Shown in pieces: positions 1 through 8,510 of a stretch of 36,645 bases of DNA. The translations under genes were made by a program, and so were the position numbers. The first letter of the stretch is position 1; each line of letters opens with the position of its first letter. The notes beneath the pieces were generated by a model, which was not told the DNA's origin, searched no databases, and saw only the letters and a program-made list of their open reading frames with translations. Source of the DNA: Acidobacteria bacterium UBA6911 (GTDB lineage Bacteria; Acidobacteriota; UBA6911); the NCBI GenBank assembly GCA_002451015.1, contig DKBB01000398.1:11678-48322 (forward strand), given 5' to 3'.

Positions 1-40
1 CGATCGGGCGGCATCTCTGCGGTGCGCTTTATTTTACCGA

Positions 41-835
41 TTAGGAGTCTTTCCAGACAGGTTTGCGGCGTTCTATAAAAGAATTGATTCCTTCATTGCC
101 GTCATGGCTCGCGAGCACTTCATCGACATACTGCCTTTCGATCCTGTCCAGAGGTTCCCCGAGGGCTGCGATTATTCCCGAGCCGATCCGGGCGACGCGG
201 GTATTCTGACGTATTGCGAAGGCCGACAACGGACGCAGATTTTTCCGATACCATTCCATCAGTTCTTCATCAGGATTCTCGCCGGATAAAACTGCCGATA
301 CCATACCTGCTTTCTCCGCGATCGCTGCGTCGATCGTTTCGCCGGTCACTATCATTCTTTCAGCCAGCGGCCCGCCAAGGCGTTGGGCTCCAATTGCCGC
401 AAGAACAGGAGGGAACACTCCCAGCTTTATTTCAGGACAGCCGAACGCGGCGCTTGGCGTGGCAAATACTATGTGGCAGGCCAAGATCAGTTCGAATGCA
501 CCCCCCAGACAGGATCCCTCCACCAATGCAATAACGGGCACCGGATAGGAGGAGACCTTTCGGATCATGGCGTGAAACCCGGCAAGCATCGAGGGGGCCT
601 GGTCTTTTTGATGTTCCTCAACCGAAGCGCCGAAAGAAAAATGTTTCCCGGCGCCGCGAATGATAACCGCACGCAGATGCTGGTTGCCTATTTGAGCATC
701 GAGTTCTTTTGAAAGCGCCTGCATCATTTCCAGCGTAAGAACGTTCCCCTTGGGTTTGTCCAGTACAAGGCGAAGAAGGGTTCCGTCCTCGAGCAGGATC
801 GCGTTCACAATCGGCGAAGCATTTTCAGTAGCCAT
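41..835 (-). CDS. dch: Cyclohexa-1,5-diene-1-carbonyl-CoA hydratase (crotonase fold)
   Basis: A 264-residue crotonase-superfamily protein. Dch adds water to cyclohexa-1,5-diene-1-carboxyl-CoA, the product of benzoyl-CoA reductase, giving 6-hydroxycyclohex-1-ene-1-carboxyl-CoA in the cytoplasm. The crotonase core is visible: the first oxyanion-hole segment GKHFSFGASVEEH (residues 64-75) and the second, EGSCLGGAFELILACH (106-121). Length fits Dch (about 258 aa). The ATG at 835 has an AAGGAG ribosome site 6 nt upstream; the stop is TAA. The call among crotonases rests on its neighbours: had and oah, the next two enzymes of the same pathway, lie directly upstream on the same strand. As a lone gene it could only be called an enoyl-CoA hydratase. 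It is the last cistron seen; only 40 bp follow before the window edge, so more pathway genes may lie beyond. Confidence 0.85.
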   Translation of the reverse strand: MATENASPIVNAILLEDGTLLRLVLDKPKGNVLTLEMMQALSKELDAQIGNQHLRAVIIRGAGKHFSFGASVEEHQKDQAPSMLAGFHAMIRKVSSYPVPVIALVEGSCLGGAFELILACHIVFATPSAAFGCPEIKLGVFPPVLAAIGAQRLGGPLAERMIVTGETIDAAIAEKAGMVSAVLSGENPDEELMEWYRKNLRPLSAFAIRQNTRVARIGSGIIAALGEPLDRIERQYVDEVLASHDGNEGINSFIERRKPVWKDS

Positions 836-857
836 ATACGCTCCTTTTTAAAAAACA

Positions 858-950
858 GGTCGAAGGTCGAAAGTCCAAGGGCATGAAGTTATCGATCTTT
901 GACTTTCGACGTTTTTACGACTTTAGACTCTGGATCTTCAACTTTGGACC
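858..950. repeat. Paired inverted heptad-repeat tracts between had and dch
   Basis: The 119-bp gap between had and dch holds two tracts of degenerate 7-bp repeats facing each other. Bases 858-878 read GGTCGAA, GGTCGAA, AGTCCAA in exact phase. Bases 916-950 read, on the opposite strand, GGTCCAA, AGTTGAA, GATCCAG, AGTCTAA, AGTCGTA, again in exact phase. A perfect 10-bp inverted repeat (GTCGAAAGTC at 866-875 with GACTTTCGAC at 901-910) joins them around a 25-nt loop. In mRNA this hairpin lies between the had stop and the dch ribosome site. The same arrangement recurs between oah and had. Function unknown; it could be mRNA processing, stability or transcription attenuation, or a dispersed genomic repeat. 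Confidence 0.75.
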
Positions 951-954
951 GTTT

Positions 955-2010
955 TTAAGTGAGTGGATCCATCACCATTCGTTTTTCGAGTTTGTGCGCC
1001 GTCATGGCCGCGAAATATTCGTCGACCTTGGACATCGGACCGTACTCGATGAAAGGATCCAGCTTTACCTTGCCTTCTTCGATCATTTTAAGCACACCGG
1101 GATATGCTTCCGGAGCACAACCCCATGTTCCATGAATCTCGGCGTCAAAAGCCATAAGGTTGGAGAGCCGCACTTCGACCTTTTTGTGGGTATATCCGAC
1201 CTGCATCAGGGTCGCGCCGCGCTCCAGCAGACCATATGCCGTCACCTGGCCGGCAGGGCTCCCGCTGCACTCAAATATCTTAAAATTGAGGGTAGGCACT
1301 CCCTTGCCGAAACCGCGCACCTGTTTTCGCAGTTCCCTGGGATCCTTGTCAGTCAGGTTCACAGTTTCTTCGGCGCCATGTTCCGAAATCAGCTTAAGAC
1401 GGTCCTCCATAATATCGCAGGCTATGACGCGTGCACCCATGGCAGCAGCGATCTGAACGACGAAACTTCCGACTCCGCCGGAACCTACAACAATCGCCAC
1501 ATCTCCAGCCGCAAGCTTAGCGCGCAGAATCGCCTGGTAGGCTGTCGAAACCGCGTCAGCCACAACAGAAAGCGAGGCGACATTCGTTAAAAAACTCTCT
1601 CCAATTTTTATCAACGGGAGTGCCGGAACCAGGAAGTGTGTCGAAAATCCACCGTCGATGTCGTTTCCGGGCATCTTCTGGTTTGGGCAGGCATTGCCGC
1701 GCCCAGCCTTGCAGAAAGGGCATTCCCCGCAGGGCAGCACGGCGGGCACCAAGACGGTCGATCCTTTCAGAGATTCGAAATTCCGGCCGGCCTCGACGAC
1801 TTTACCGACAGCCTCATGTCCGAGCACCAGGGGAATCCCCTTTTTGGTCGGAACCGATCCGTTCGCATATCCCAAATCCGTATGACAGAGACCGCATGCG
1901 ATTACTTCCACGATTGCCTCCGCAGGGCCGGGGTCGGGGATCTGCATTGACCTACGAACCAAAGGCTTGTTCGCCTCTTCCAAAACATATGCTTCAGCAG
2001 TAATACTCAT
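955..2010 (-). CDS. had: 6-hydroxycyclohex-1-ene-1-carbonyl-CoA dehydrogenase (zinc MDR family)
   Basis: A 351-residue zinc-dependent medium-chain alcohol dehydrogenase. Had oxidises 6-hydroxycyclohex-1-ene-1-carboxyl-CoA to the 6-oxo compound with NAD+. Catalytic-zinc ligands are visible as C42 (in CGLCHTD) and H65/E66 (GHEAVGKVVEAG). The structural zinc loop has Cys 94, 97, 100 and 108 (CGECPFCKAGRGNAC). The nucleotide-binding Rossmann motif is VVGSGGVGS (174-182), followed by an acidic residue in ACDI. The ATG at 2010 follows an AAGGAG site. It lies between oah and dch on one strand, and that context, more than any single residue, separates it from other zinc alcohol dehydrogenases. Gaps to its neighbours are 168 and 119 bp, unusually long for a pathway operon, and both are filled with heptad repeats. 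Confidence 0.85.
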   Translation of the reverse strand: MSITAEAYVLEEANKPLVRRSMQIPDPGPAEAIVEVIACGLCHTDLGYANGSVPTKKGIPLVLGHEAVGKVVEAGRNFESLKGSTVLVPAVLPCGECPFCKAGRGNACPNQKMPGNDIDGGFSTHFLVPALPLIKIGESFLTNVASLSVVADAVSTAYQAILRAKLAAGDVAIVVGSGGVGSFVVQIAAAMGARVIACDIMEDRLKLISEHGAEETVNLTDKDPRELRKQVRGFGKGVPTLNFKIFECSGSPAGQVTAYGLLERGATLMQVGYTHKKVEVRLSNLMAFDAEIHGTWGCAPEAYPGVLKMIEEGKVKLDPFIEYGPMSKVDEYFAAMTAHKLEKRMVMDPLT

Positions 2011-2029
2011 AATGTCTCCTTATTAATAC

Positions 2030-2171
2030 AGTCCAAGGTCCAAGGTTCAATAATAAATGGATTAAAATATGCTCCTTAAGTCAACTAAAAGAAACGGGAG
2101 CTTCCATCGGAAACCATGCACTCCACGGCCGTGGTTTTTAACCTCCAACCTTGGACTTTTGACTTTCGATC
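2030..2171. repeat. Paired inverted heptad-repeat tracts between oah and had
   Basis: Same architecture as the had-dch gap. Bases 2030-2050 read AGTCCAA, GGTCCAA, GGTTCAA in phase. Bases 2137-2171 read on the other strand GATCGAA, AGTCAAA, AGTCCAA, GGTTGGA, GGTTAAA in phase. GTCCAAGGTT (2038-2047) is perfectly complementary to AACCTTGGAC (2147-2156), with about 100 nt between. The spacer contains a 12-bp perfect palindrome, CCACGGCCGTGG (2123-2134). The tracts sit just upstream of the had ribosome site and just after the oah stop, so the mRNA could fold between the two cistrons. Confidence 0.75.
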
Positions 2172-2178
2172 GTTTTAT

Positions 2179-3321
2179 TTATTTCGGTTTTCCGAGGACC
2201 TGTTCCATAAAGTCTTCATCCACAAGGGCTCCTTCCGCCACAAGCTTCCGGAACTTGATGAAGTCAATGGTATCGACTCCCGTAATTTTCTTGGTATTGA
2301 AAGCACCGAATCCCAGGAAGGCTTCGCCCATCATGTTCGTGGCCAGCCAGTGCCTGTTGGAATTCTTGGTCTGATCCCAGAAGAATTTCTTTTTGTTCCG
2401 GATCCCGTCGATGGACATCATGAGGCACCCGGGAAACAGATTCGCAAAAGTCCATACGATCTTGTCTACTTCGGCATCAAGAAGAGAGAAATCGTATTCG
2501 TTCTTTTTCAGCTTGTCGCTGACAAAGGCTCTGGCCTCCTTGAACTCGGATCCGGTTTTGAACTCACCGAAAACGATCTCGCCGTCTTTCACATAGGTGT
2601 CTGTGACGACCTGAGGATTCCGGAGCCAATCACCATTGTCATCCTTCAACACGGGAACGACCTTGGAAATCAGGTTCTTCGACTTCATCTTATAGGCACT
2701 CCACATTTCACAGCTGATGCAGTTCCACATCGCATCCTCAGCAGTCAAAAACCATGGGAGAAAGTCGGAAGAACCGCCGACCGGCGCGGATCCGTGTCTG
2801 GGGCCCGCCTGACCGTAAATGGCCAGATCGGAAGAAACTGCGATATCGCAGGCCAAGCCTATTTCCTGACCGCCGGCAACCCGCATTCCATTGACACGGC
2901 AGATCACGGGCTTCTTGCACATGAGGATAGAGTCCACCATGTTGTTGAACAGTTCCATATAAGCGCCGTATTCCTCGGGGCGCTTGCTGTAATATTCGGA
3001 GTACTCTTTGGTATTGCCTCCTGTGCAGAAGGCCAGCGGTCCCGTCGCGGTAAAAATGACAGCGACAACTTCCCGGTCCACCGATGCATTTTCAAACCCG
3101 GCGATCACACCCTTAACCATCTCAGTCGTATAGGAATTATACTGAGCGGGATTATTGAGCCGGATCCAGGAAACGAAAAGATCCTCAACAACATTACCCT
3201 TGGGATCTTTCAACGGTTTCTTTTCATAAACAACACTAGGGGCTTCGGTCCCCCAGTGTTCCGAACCATAGCGGCTATGATCCTTTTTTCCGTGTTCTCT
3301 CGGCATCCAATCAAGGCCCAT
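2179..3321 (-). CDS. oah: 6-oxocyclohex-1-ene-1-carbonyl-CoA hydrolase (BamA/Oah)
   Basis: A 380-residue member of the BamA/Oah branch of the crotonase superfamily. It adds water to and opens the ring of 6-oxocyclohex-1-ene-1-carboxyl-CoA to give 3-hydroxypimelyl-CoA. Several stretches characteristic of BamA are present: AFCTGGNTKEYSEYY (97-111), KPVICRVNGMRVAGGQEIG (137-155) and QAGPRHGSAPVGG (171-183). Length matches the family. Two ATGs lie 6 bp apart. I chose the second (3321) because AGGAGG is 8 nt upstream of it but only 2 nt from the first (3327). It is the first gene of the oah-had-dch set and has a promoter-like sequence at 3432-3459. bamA is widely used as a marker of anaerobic aromatic degradation by the central benzoyl-CoA route. 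No benzoyl-CoA reductase lies in this window. Confidence 0.93.
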   Translation of the reverse strand: MGLDWMPREHGKKDHSRYGSEHWGTEAPSVVYEKKPLKDPKGNVVEDLFVSWIRLNNPAQYNSYTTEMVKGVIAGFENASVDREVVAVIFTATGPLAFCTGGNTKEYSEYYSKRPEEYGAYMELFNNMVDSILMCKKPVICRVNGMRVAGGQEIGLACDIAVSSDLAIYGQAGPRHGSAPVGGSSDFLPWFLTAEDAMWNCISCEMWSAYKMKSKNLISKVVPVLKDDNGDWLRNPQVVTDTYVKDGEIVFGEFKTGSEFKEARAFVSDKLKKNEYDFSLLDAEVDKIVWTFANLFPGCLMMSIDGIRNKKKFFWDQTKNSNRHWLATNMMGEAFLGFGAFNTKKITGVDTIDFIKFRKLVAEGALVDEDFMEQVLGKPK

Positions 3322-3630
3322 ATGCATTTCCTCCTATCAAACCCATTATCAATTTATCATGCTTTTCAAACGCCCTTTTATTACGTGGGGCGCAGTTCCA
3401 ATTCGAGTAAAATTCCATTGAAGGCCCTACCACTATCTTTTTTTAGACCGCCGTGTCAAGAAATGAATGAACGTGCCGCTCCAAAAAAGGAAGGAAGCGT
3501 GGACAGGACCCGGTGCATAAAACATTATATAAGCATGAACATACGCAGGATAAGCACACGGATTCCCCTACGGCCATTTTGTACCTGATTTATTAAGAGG
3601 GCTGATTTGTGCAGGAGGTAAAATGTGTGG
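3322..3630. other. 309-bp intergenic region, oah upstream side
   Basis: Lies between the oah start and the end of the GH3 gene, both on the minus strand. It holds the oah ribosome site and the candidate promoter at 3432-3459. No small gene with a ribosome site and no clear hairpin terminator for the GH3 gene was seen. Confidence 0.6.
3432..3459 (-). promoter_or_regulatory. Candidate sigma-70-type promoter of oah-had-dch
   Basis: On the minus strand TTGACA (3459-3454, a perfect -35) is followed after 16 bp by GATAGT (3437-3432, 4 of 6 matches to the -10). It would start transcription about 100 nt upstream of oah. The spacer is A-rich. This is inference from consensus matching only. Confidence 0.5.
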
Positions 3631-5925
3631 TTATTTTACTCTCAAAACCAGTTTCTGTAGATCCTGATCCCTGGATGAATTCCCGACCATAATTTCAAAT
3701 TTGCCGGGTTCCACAACCCGTTTCATTCGAATATCGTAAAATGCAAGATGGTCCGGAGTGATGTTCAGAGCAACGGTCTTTTTTTGTCCCGGCACCAGTG
3801 TAATACGTTCGAATCCTTTCAGTTCCTTAACGGGGCGGGTAACCGAACTTACTTTATCTCTAATATACATCTGTACGACTTCATCTCCGGTGACTTTGCC
3901 GGTATTGGTGACATCGACACGTAGAACCGTCGATTCAGTCGAACGGATCGTCGCTTTTTCCAGGCGAGGCCGGGTGAATTTAAACCTTGAATAACTCAAT
4001 CCGAAACCGAAAGCATAAAGCGGACTCACATCGTCAAAGAGGTATCCACGCCTGGCCGCAGGCTTGTAGTTGTAATAAGCGGGAACGTGCCCGGCAGAAC
4101 GCGGAATTGTTATAGGTAGTTTCCCGCCCGGATTGATATCTCCAAACAGAACCTCTGCAACGGCAGGTCCCGTTTCCTGCCCCAGATACCAGCACTCAAA
4201 AATAACCGGGACCTTATTCGCAAGATTCCGGATCGAAAGAGGTCTGCCGTTAAACAGGAATGCAATGACCGGCTTACCTGTCCCTACCACCGCATCCACC
4301 AATTCGTCCTGGAGGCCGACCATGTCGAGTGAGGGGCGATCGCCGAGATGATTGCTCATCCAGGATTCCCGGGAAGTCTGCTCGTTTCCTCCAATTGCCA
4401 AAACAACGACATCCGCTTTTCGTGCAACTCTGGCAGCCGCGGCAATTCTCTTCCGATCCTCTGCGGGTTCGCTCCGCACCACTTCATCCTGCTGCCACGA
4501 ACCGCCTACGGTGATTTTGCATCCTTCGTGATACAGAATTTTCACGGAATCACCAACCCTGTCCCTGATACCTTGCAGCAGTGTGGACGCATGCTTCGGG
4601 GTTCCGCTGTATCCGCCCAACAGGACGCGGTCCGCGTTGGGACCGATAACGGCGATCGTTTTGATTTTCCCCGGATTCAGCGGTGCGATGCTTTTCTCAT
4701 TTTTAAGCAGCGTTATGGTCTTCCGGGCCGCCTCCAGCGCAAGAACACGGTGCGCCTCGCAGCCTACGATTTTTTCAGCCGCGTCGGGATCCACATACGG
4801 ATCTTCAAAAAGTCCCATACGGAATTTCCACTGCAGCATCGGAGCAACCAGCGCATCAATCATCGACTCACGGAGCAGTCCACTGCGGACCAGTTCGATA
4901 ATGTGGCGATAGCAGTCCGGATCGGGTAATTCCATATTGACGCCCGCTTGCACCGCAAGGAGCGCCGCCTCTTTTCCGTCCTCAGCCAGATGATTGCCAA
5001 ACAGTTCCGGGCGTTCTTGGAGTTCGCGGATAGCGAAATAATCCGAAACCACGTACCCCTTAAATCCCCATTCTTTTCTAAGAATATCTTTCAAAAGCCA
5101 TTTGTTGGCGTGCGATGGGATTCCGTCTATTTCGTTATAGGAAGCCATCACGCTAACGGCCCCGGCTTCCAGAATCGCCTGACGGAAGGGAGGAAGAAAG
5201 ACTTCACGCAGGATACGCTCCGAAACGTTGACCGGCGCACAGTTCGTACCGGATTCCGGCTGCCCGTGTGCGGCGAAATGTTTCAATGTTGCAATAACCT
5301 TATTCTTGTTCTTAAAGGAAGCATCTCCCTGAAATCCCTGAACCGCAGCAACGGCCATATGGGAAACCAGACAGGGATCCTCGCCGAAAGTTTCTTCTAC
5401 ACGGCCCCATCGAGGTTCGCGGGCTACATCCACTACCGGCGTAAGCGCCTGATGGGTTCCCCGGGTACGTGCTTCCTCAGCTGTCATTGCATAGAGCCGC
5501 TGCACCAGGTCGGGATCGAAGGTAGCGCCCAGCCCTATAGGTTGCGGGAAGCTGGTGGCATCAACGGCGGCATGGCCGTGCAGGCACTCTTCGTGAAAGA
5601 TAACAGGGATGCCATGTCGGCTGTTGGAGATAAAAAACTCCTGAATGGCATTCGTCAGCACAGCCATATCCCTGGCGTTCTTTCCGCCACCGGCGTCGCT
5701 GGGCCGTCCCACCTGTCCTAATCCTGCGCGTTTTTTAAAAAACCTCCCTGCTTTTTTCGCATCGAAATTTCCCTGCTTATCGACAAGCGTCTTGCTTTTC
5801 CCCTCCCATATGCAAAGCATCTGGGTCGCTTTCTCTTCCAGGGTCATTCGTGAAAGCAGGTCCTTCGTTCGGCGTTCAGCGGAAAGTTTCCGGTTCCTGT
5901 ACAACGGCATCTTTTCTGATTTCAT
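3631..5925 (-). CDS. Glycoside hydrolase family 3 beta-glucosidase/beta-xylosidase
   Basis: A 764-residue GH3 enzyme with the full domain order: N-terminal TIM barrel (about 20-370), alpha/beta sandwich (about 400-620) and C-terminal fibronectin-III-like domain (about 670-750). GH3 enzymes cleave terminal beta-linked sugars from oligosaccharides with retention. The nucleophile is D295 in GYVVSDYFAI. The substrate-binding KHFAAH (215-220) and HGIPVIFHEECLHG (104-117) are also typical. There is no signal peptide, so it probably acts in the cytoplasm on imported oligosaccharides. The exact sugar cannot be told from the sequence. The ATG at 5925 has no good ribosome site, and the start could be M6. 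It is transcribed alone, divergent from uvrD, with no transporter beside it; the nearest sugar symporter is at 28.6-29.9 kb. Confidence 0.9.
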   Translation of the reverse strand: MKSEKMPLYRNRKLSAERRTKDLLSRMTLEEKATQMLCIWEGKSKTLVDKQGNFDAKKAGRFFKKRAGLGQVGRPSDAGGGKNARDMAVLTNAIQEFFISNSRHGIPVIFHEECLHGHAAVDATSFPQPIGLGATFDPDLVQRLYAMTAEEARTRGTHQALTPVVDVAREPRWGRVEETFGEDPCLVSHMAVAAVQGFQGDASFKNKNKVIATLKHFAAHGQPESGTNCAPVNVSERILREVFLPPFRQAILEAGAVSVMASYNEIDGIPSHANKWLLKDILRKEWGFKGYVVSDYFAIRELQERPELFGNHLAEDGKEAALLAVQAGVNMELPDPDCYRHIIELVRSGLLRESMIDALVAPMLQWKFRMGLFEDPYVDPDAAEKIVGCEAHRVLALEAARKTITLLKNEKSIAPLNPGKIKTIAVIGPNADRVLLGGYSGTPKHASTLLQGIRDRVGDSVKILYHEGCKITVGGSWQQDEVVRSEPAEDRKRIAAAARVARKADVVVLAIGGNEQTSRESWMSNHLGDRPSLDMVGLQDELVDAVVGTGKPVIAFLFNGRPLSIRNLANKVPVIFECWYLGQETGPAVAEVLFGDINPGGKLPITIPRSAGHVPAYYNYKPAARRGYLFDDVSPLYAFGFGLSYSRFKFTRPRLEKATIRSTESTVLRVDVTNTGKVTGDEVVQMYIRDKVSSVTRPVKELKGFERITLVPGQKKTVALNITPDHLAFYDIRMKRVVEPGKFEIMVGNSSRDQDLQKLVLRVK

Positions 5926-6215
5926 GATCGTACATTTTTTAATATTGAGAACTTCTATTCTGCAAAGAAATTAAAGGCGTCCCGTGTTCGCATCCAATTG
6001 TTATTTTGAGTTGTTACTATACCCGGACAACCGCACATTGGAAGAAGTTTTTATTTTGGATTATTACAGCAACGATTAATTCTCGGCCTGCGTTCGCCTC
6101 CCGATTTTCCCTTCCGATCCTGTTGAAAAAAAGAAGAGAGTGTACTCCGTACCGTGGCGAAAAATCGGTGCATGCGGCCTATTGTAATTTAACCGAGGGC
6201 TGTTAGGATTGTTTG
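5926..6215. other. 290-bp divergent intergenic region between GH3 gene and uvrD
   Basis: It should hold promoters for both directions. The best minus-strand candidate is TTGGAT (5997-5992), 16 bp, TTTAAT (5975-5970; 5 of 6 -10 matches), about 45 bp upstream of the GH3 start. No convincing plus-strand promoter was found. No gene was seen. Confidence 0.4.
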
Positions 6216-8510
6216 ATGGATATTTTGTCACAGCTTAATCCTCAACAGCGTCTGGCTGTAGAACACGGCCCGGGACCGGCACTCGTGCTTGCCGGTGCCG
6301 GTAGCGGGAAAACACGGGTCATCGCCTACAGAATCGCTTATTTGATTCGCAATGCGGCAGCCCGTCCGGAAAGCATCCTGGCAGTAACCTTCACCAACAA
6401 GGCCGCAAGTGAAATGCGCCAGCGCGTGCAGCTCATTGTAGGACCGGCGCGCAGCGCTGAACCACTCATTTCGACATTCCACTCTTTCTGCGTGCGCCTG
6501 CTCCGAAGGGAAATCCAGCAACTCGGATATAAACGGGATTTTTCCATTTACGACACCGACGATCAGAAACGCCTGATCAAGAACATCCTGCAGGAAATTA
6601 ATCCTGATACGGAAATGACTCCGCGCGAGGTTCTCAGCCGGATCAGCTATGCCAAAAACCATGGGACCTCTCCCGAGCAATATGCTAAACGATTCCCTTT
6701 CAACGCGTCCGAGGATATACAGCGGATTTATATTCAATACAACCAGCGCCTTAAGAATACCAACTCTCTTGATTTCGACGACTTATTGCTCAAGGCCTCT
6801 GAAGTCTTGAGAAAAAAACCGGAGCTGAAAAAACATTACAGTGATTGGTACCGTTACATCCTTGTAGACGAGTACCAGGACACGAACCGTCCACAATACG
6901 AACTGTTAGGCCTTCTTACATCCGAACACAGGAATCTCTTTGTCGTCGGAGATGAAGATCAATCCATCTATAAATTCCGCGGAGCAGACATACAGAATAT
7001 TCTTAAATTCGAAACCGATTTCCCGGGAGCAAAAATAATAAAGCTGGAACAGAATTATCGCTCCAGTCAGAACATCCTCAATGTGGCCGGATCTGTAGTT
7101 AAAAACAATACGGAACGAAAAGGAAAAATCCTGTGGACGGACAACGGAAGCGGAGACGTCATCACCTGCTACAGGGCAGCATCTCCCCGCGAAGAGGCCG
7201 GGTGGATCGCAGAGCAGATTAATAACCGTCTCCAGGATGAGCCGGACAAACACATCGCCATTTTATATCGCACAAACTTTCTGTCGCGAAATTTTGAAGA
7301 TATCCTTACCGATGCGGGAATACCGTATGCGGTTGTCGGAAGCGTCGCATTCTTCCAGCGTATGGAGATCAAGGATCTTCTCGCCTATCTCAGGGTTCTT
7401 TTCAATCCTGAAGATGATGTCGCTCTTCTCCGAATCATAAATACGCCCCCGCGAGGCATCGGCAAGGCTACCATCGATATGCTTACGGAAGTCGCACTGG
7501 AAACCAACGCGCCCATTTTCAAAGTTCTAAAGGAGAAAGTGCAGGACCCCGACCTTCCAGCAAGAACCGCCCATGTTCTTCAGCGTTTTCAGAACCTTCT
7601 GGACAAATGGAACGGCCTCAAAGACTCAAAATCCATCCCCCGGATTCTGGATACAATACTCGAGGACGTTCAGTACGAGCAGATGATCCGGCGCAACGAA
7701 ACCGCATCGGAAGCGGAAAACCGCCTCGCCAACATCGAGGAACTGATCCGAGCCGCTACCGAATCCGGACAGCGCGGAGAATCCATATCGGAATTCCTGG
7801 ATAGAGCGTCTCTCTCCTCTGAACTGGATCACCTCGATCCGAATGCCAGAGTTTCCCTGATGACACTGCACAGCGCAAAAGGCTTGGAGTTTGATACGGT
7901 TTTTCTCGCAGGTCTGGAAGACGGACTGTTCCCTCACGCCCACTCATTGAATTCCGAGGAAGACCTGGAGGAAGAAAGGCGCCTTTGTTATGTAGGAATC
8001 ACGCGCGCCCGGAGAAAGCTCTTCGTTACATGGACTCCTTATCGAAAAAATTACGGCTTGGATGCGGGTATACCGGCTAAGATGTCCCGTTTCCTGAATG
8101 AAATGCCCGCGGAACTGATTGAGCAGATTGAAAGCGATGAGCTCAACGATTACCAACAGAGGAGTGGTTCCGCCGGACGTTTCTATGAAAAGGCGGAGCC
8201 ATATCGCGCTCTTGAAGTCTATTCGAAAAGAATTAAACCCGCCGGCGAAACACCCAAGGTACGCCCTAAATCGATAGCCGAACTCAGAGCTTACCTGGAA
8301 GAACAACAGAAATCCCGCAATGGTCCTGGTGAAGTGCCTCCGAAAGGACGGATCATCAAACCGGGCACTCGGGTACGCCATGACAAATTCGGCGACGGTA
8401 TCGTGTTGAGTCGTGAACGATCGGGAAACAACATCAAGCTGGTTGTAACATTCAGCAGAGCAGGCAGGAAATCACTGATTGAACAGTATGCGAAACTGAA
8501 AGTGTTGTAA
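6216..8510 (+). CDS. uvrD: UvrD/PcrA-type superfamily 1A DNA helicase
   Basis: A 764-residue 3'-to-5' DNA helicase of the UvrD/PcrA/Rep family, acting in excision repair and removal of obstacles to replication. The SF1 motifs are all visible: Walker A AGAGSGKT (26-33), Ia TFTNKAASEM, II VDEYQDTN (near 217-224), III GDEDQSIYKFRGA, IV QNYRSSQNIL, V LHSAKGLEFD and VI VGITRARRKLF. The C-terminal tail ending with PGTRVRHDKFGDGIV is the Tudor-like module that in PcrA/UvrD binds RNA polymerase, so this is UvrD/PcrA rather than Rep. A TTG lies just upstream in frame, but the ATG at 6216 has TAGGA 7 nt before it and is the likely start. No partner gene is adjacent. Confidence 0.95.
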   Translation: MDILSQLNPQQRLAVEHGPGPALVLAGAGSGKTRVIAYRIAYLIRNAAARPESILAVTFTNKAASEMRQRVQLIVGPARSAEPLISTFHSFCVRLLRREIQQLGYKRDFSIYDTDDQKRLIKNILQEINPDTEMTPREVLSRISYAKNHGTSPEQYAKRFPFNASEDIQRIYIQYNQRLKNTNSLDFDDLLLKASEVLRKKPELKKHYSDWYRYILVDEYQDTNRPQYELLGLLTSEHRNLFVVGDEDQSIYKFRGADIQNILKFETDFPGAKIIKLEQNYRSSQNILNVAGSVVKNNTERKGKILWTDNGSGDVITCYRAASPREEAGWIAEQINNRLQDEPDKHIAILYRTNFLSRNFEDILTDAGIPYAVVGSVAFFQRMEIKDLLAYLRVLFNPEDDVALLRIINTPPRGIGKATIDMLTEVALETNAPIFKVLKEKVQDPDLPARTAHVLQRFQNLLDKWNGLKDSKSIPRILDTILEDVQYEQMIRRNETASEAENRLANIEELIRAATESGQRGESISEFLDRASLSSELDHLDPNARVSLMTLHSAKGLEFDTVFLAGLEDGLFPHAHSLNSEEDLEEERRLCYVGITRARRKLFVTWTPYRKNYGLDAGIPAKMSRFLNEMPAELIEQIESDELNDYQQRSGSAGRFYEKAEPYRALEVYSKRIKPAGETPKVRPKSIAELRAYLEEQQKSRNGPGEVPPKGRIIKPGTRVRHDKFGDGIVLSRERSGNNIKLVVTFSRAGRKSLIEQYAKLKVL

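Noticed and set aside
883..1590. A 235-codon plus-strand frame opposite had
   Set aside because: It runs through the heptad repeats and then reads antisense to the dehydrogenase; no supporting start signal.
2116..3588. A 490-codon plus-strand open frame opposite oah
   Set aside because: It is the antisense of a well-supported BamA gene, has no ribosome site and no family resemblance. Long antisense frames are a by-product of codon bias.
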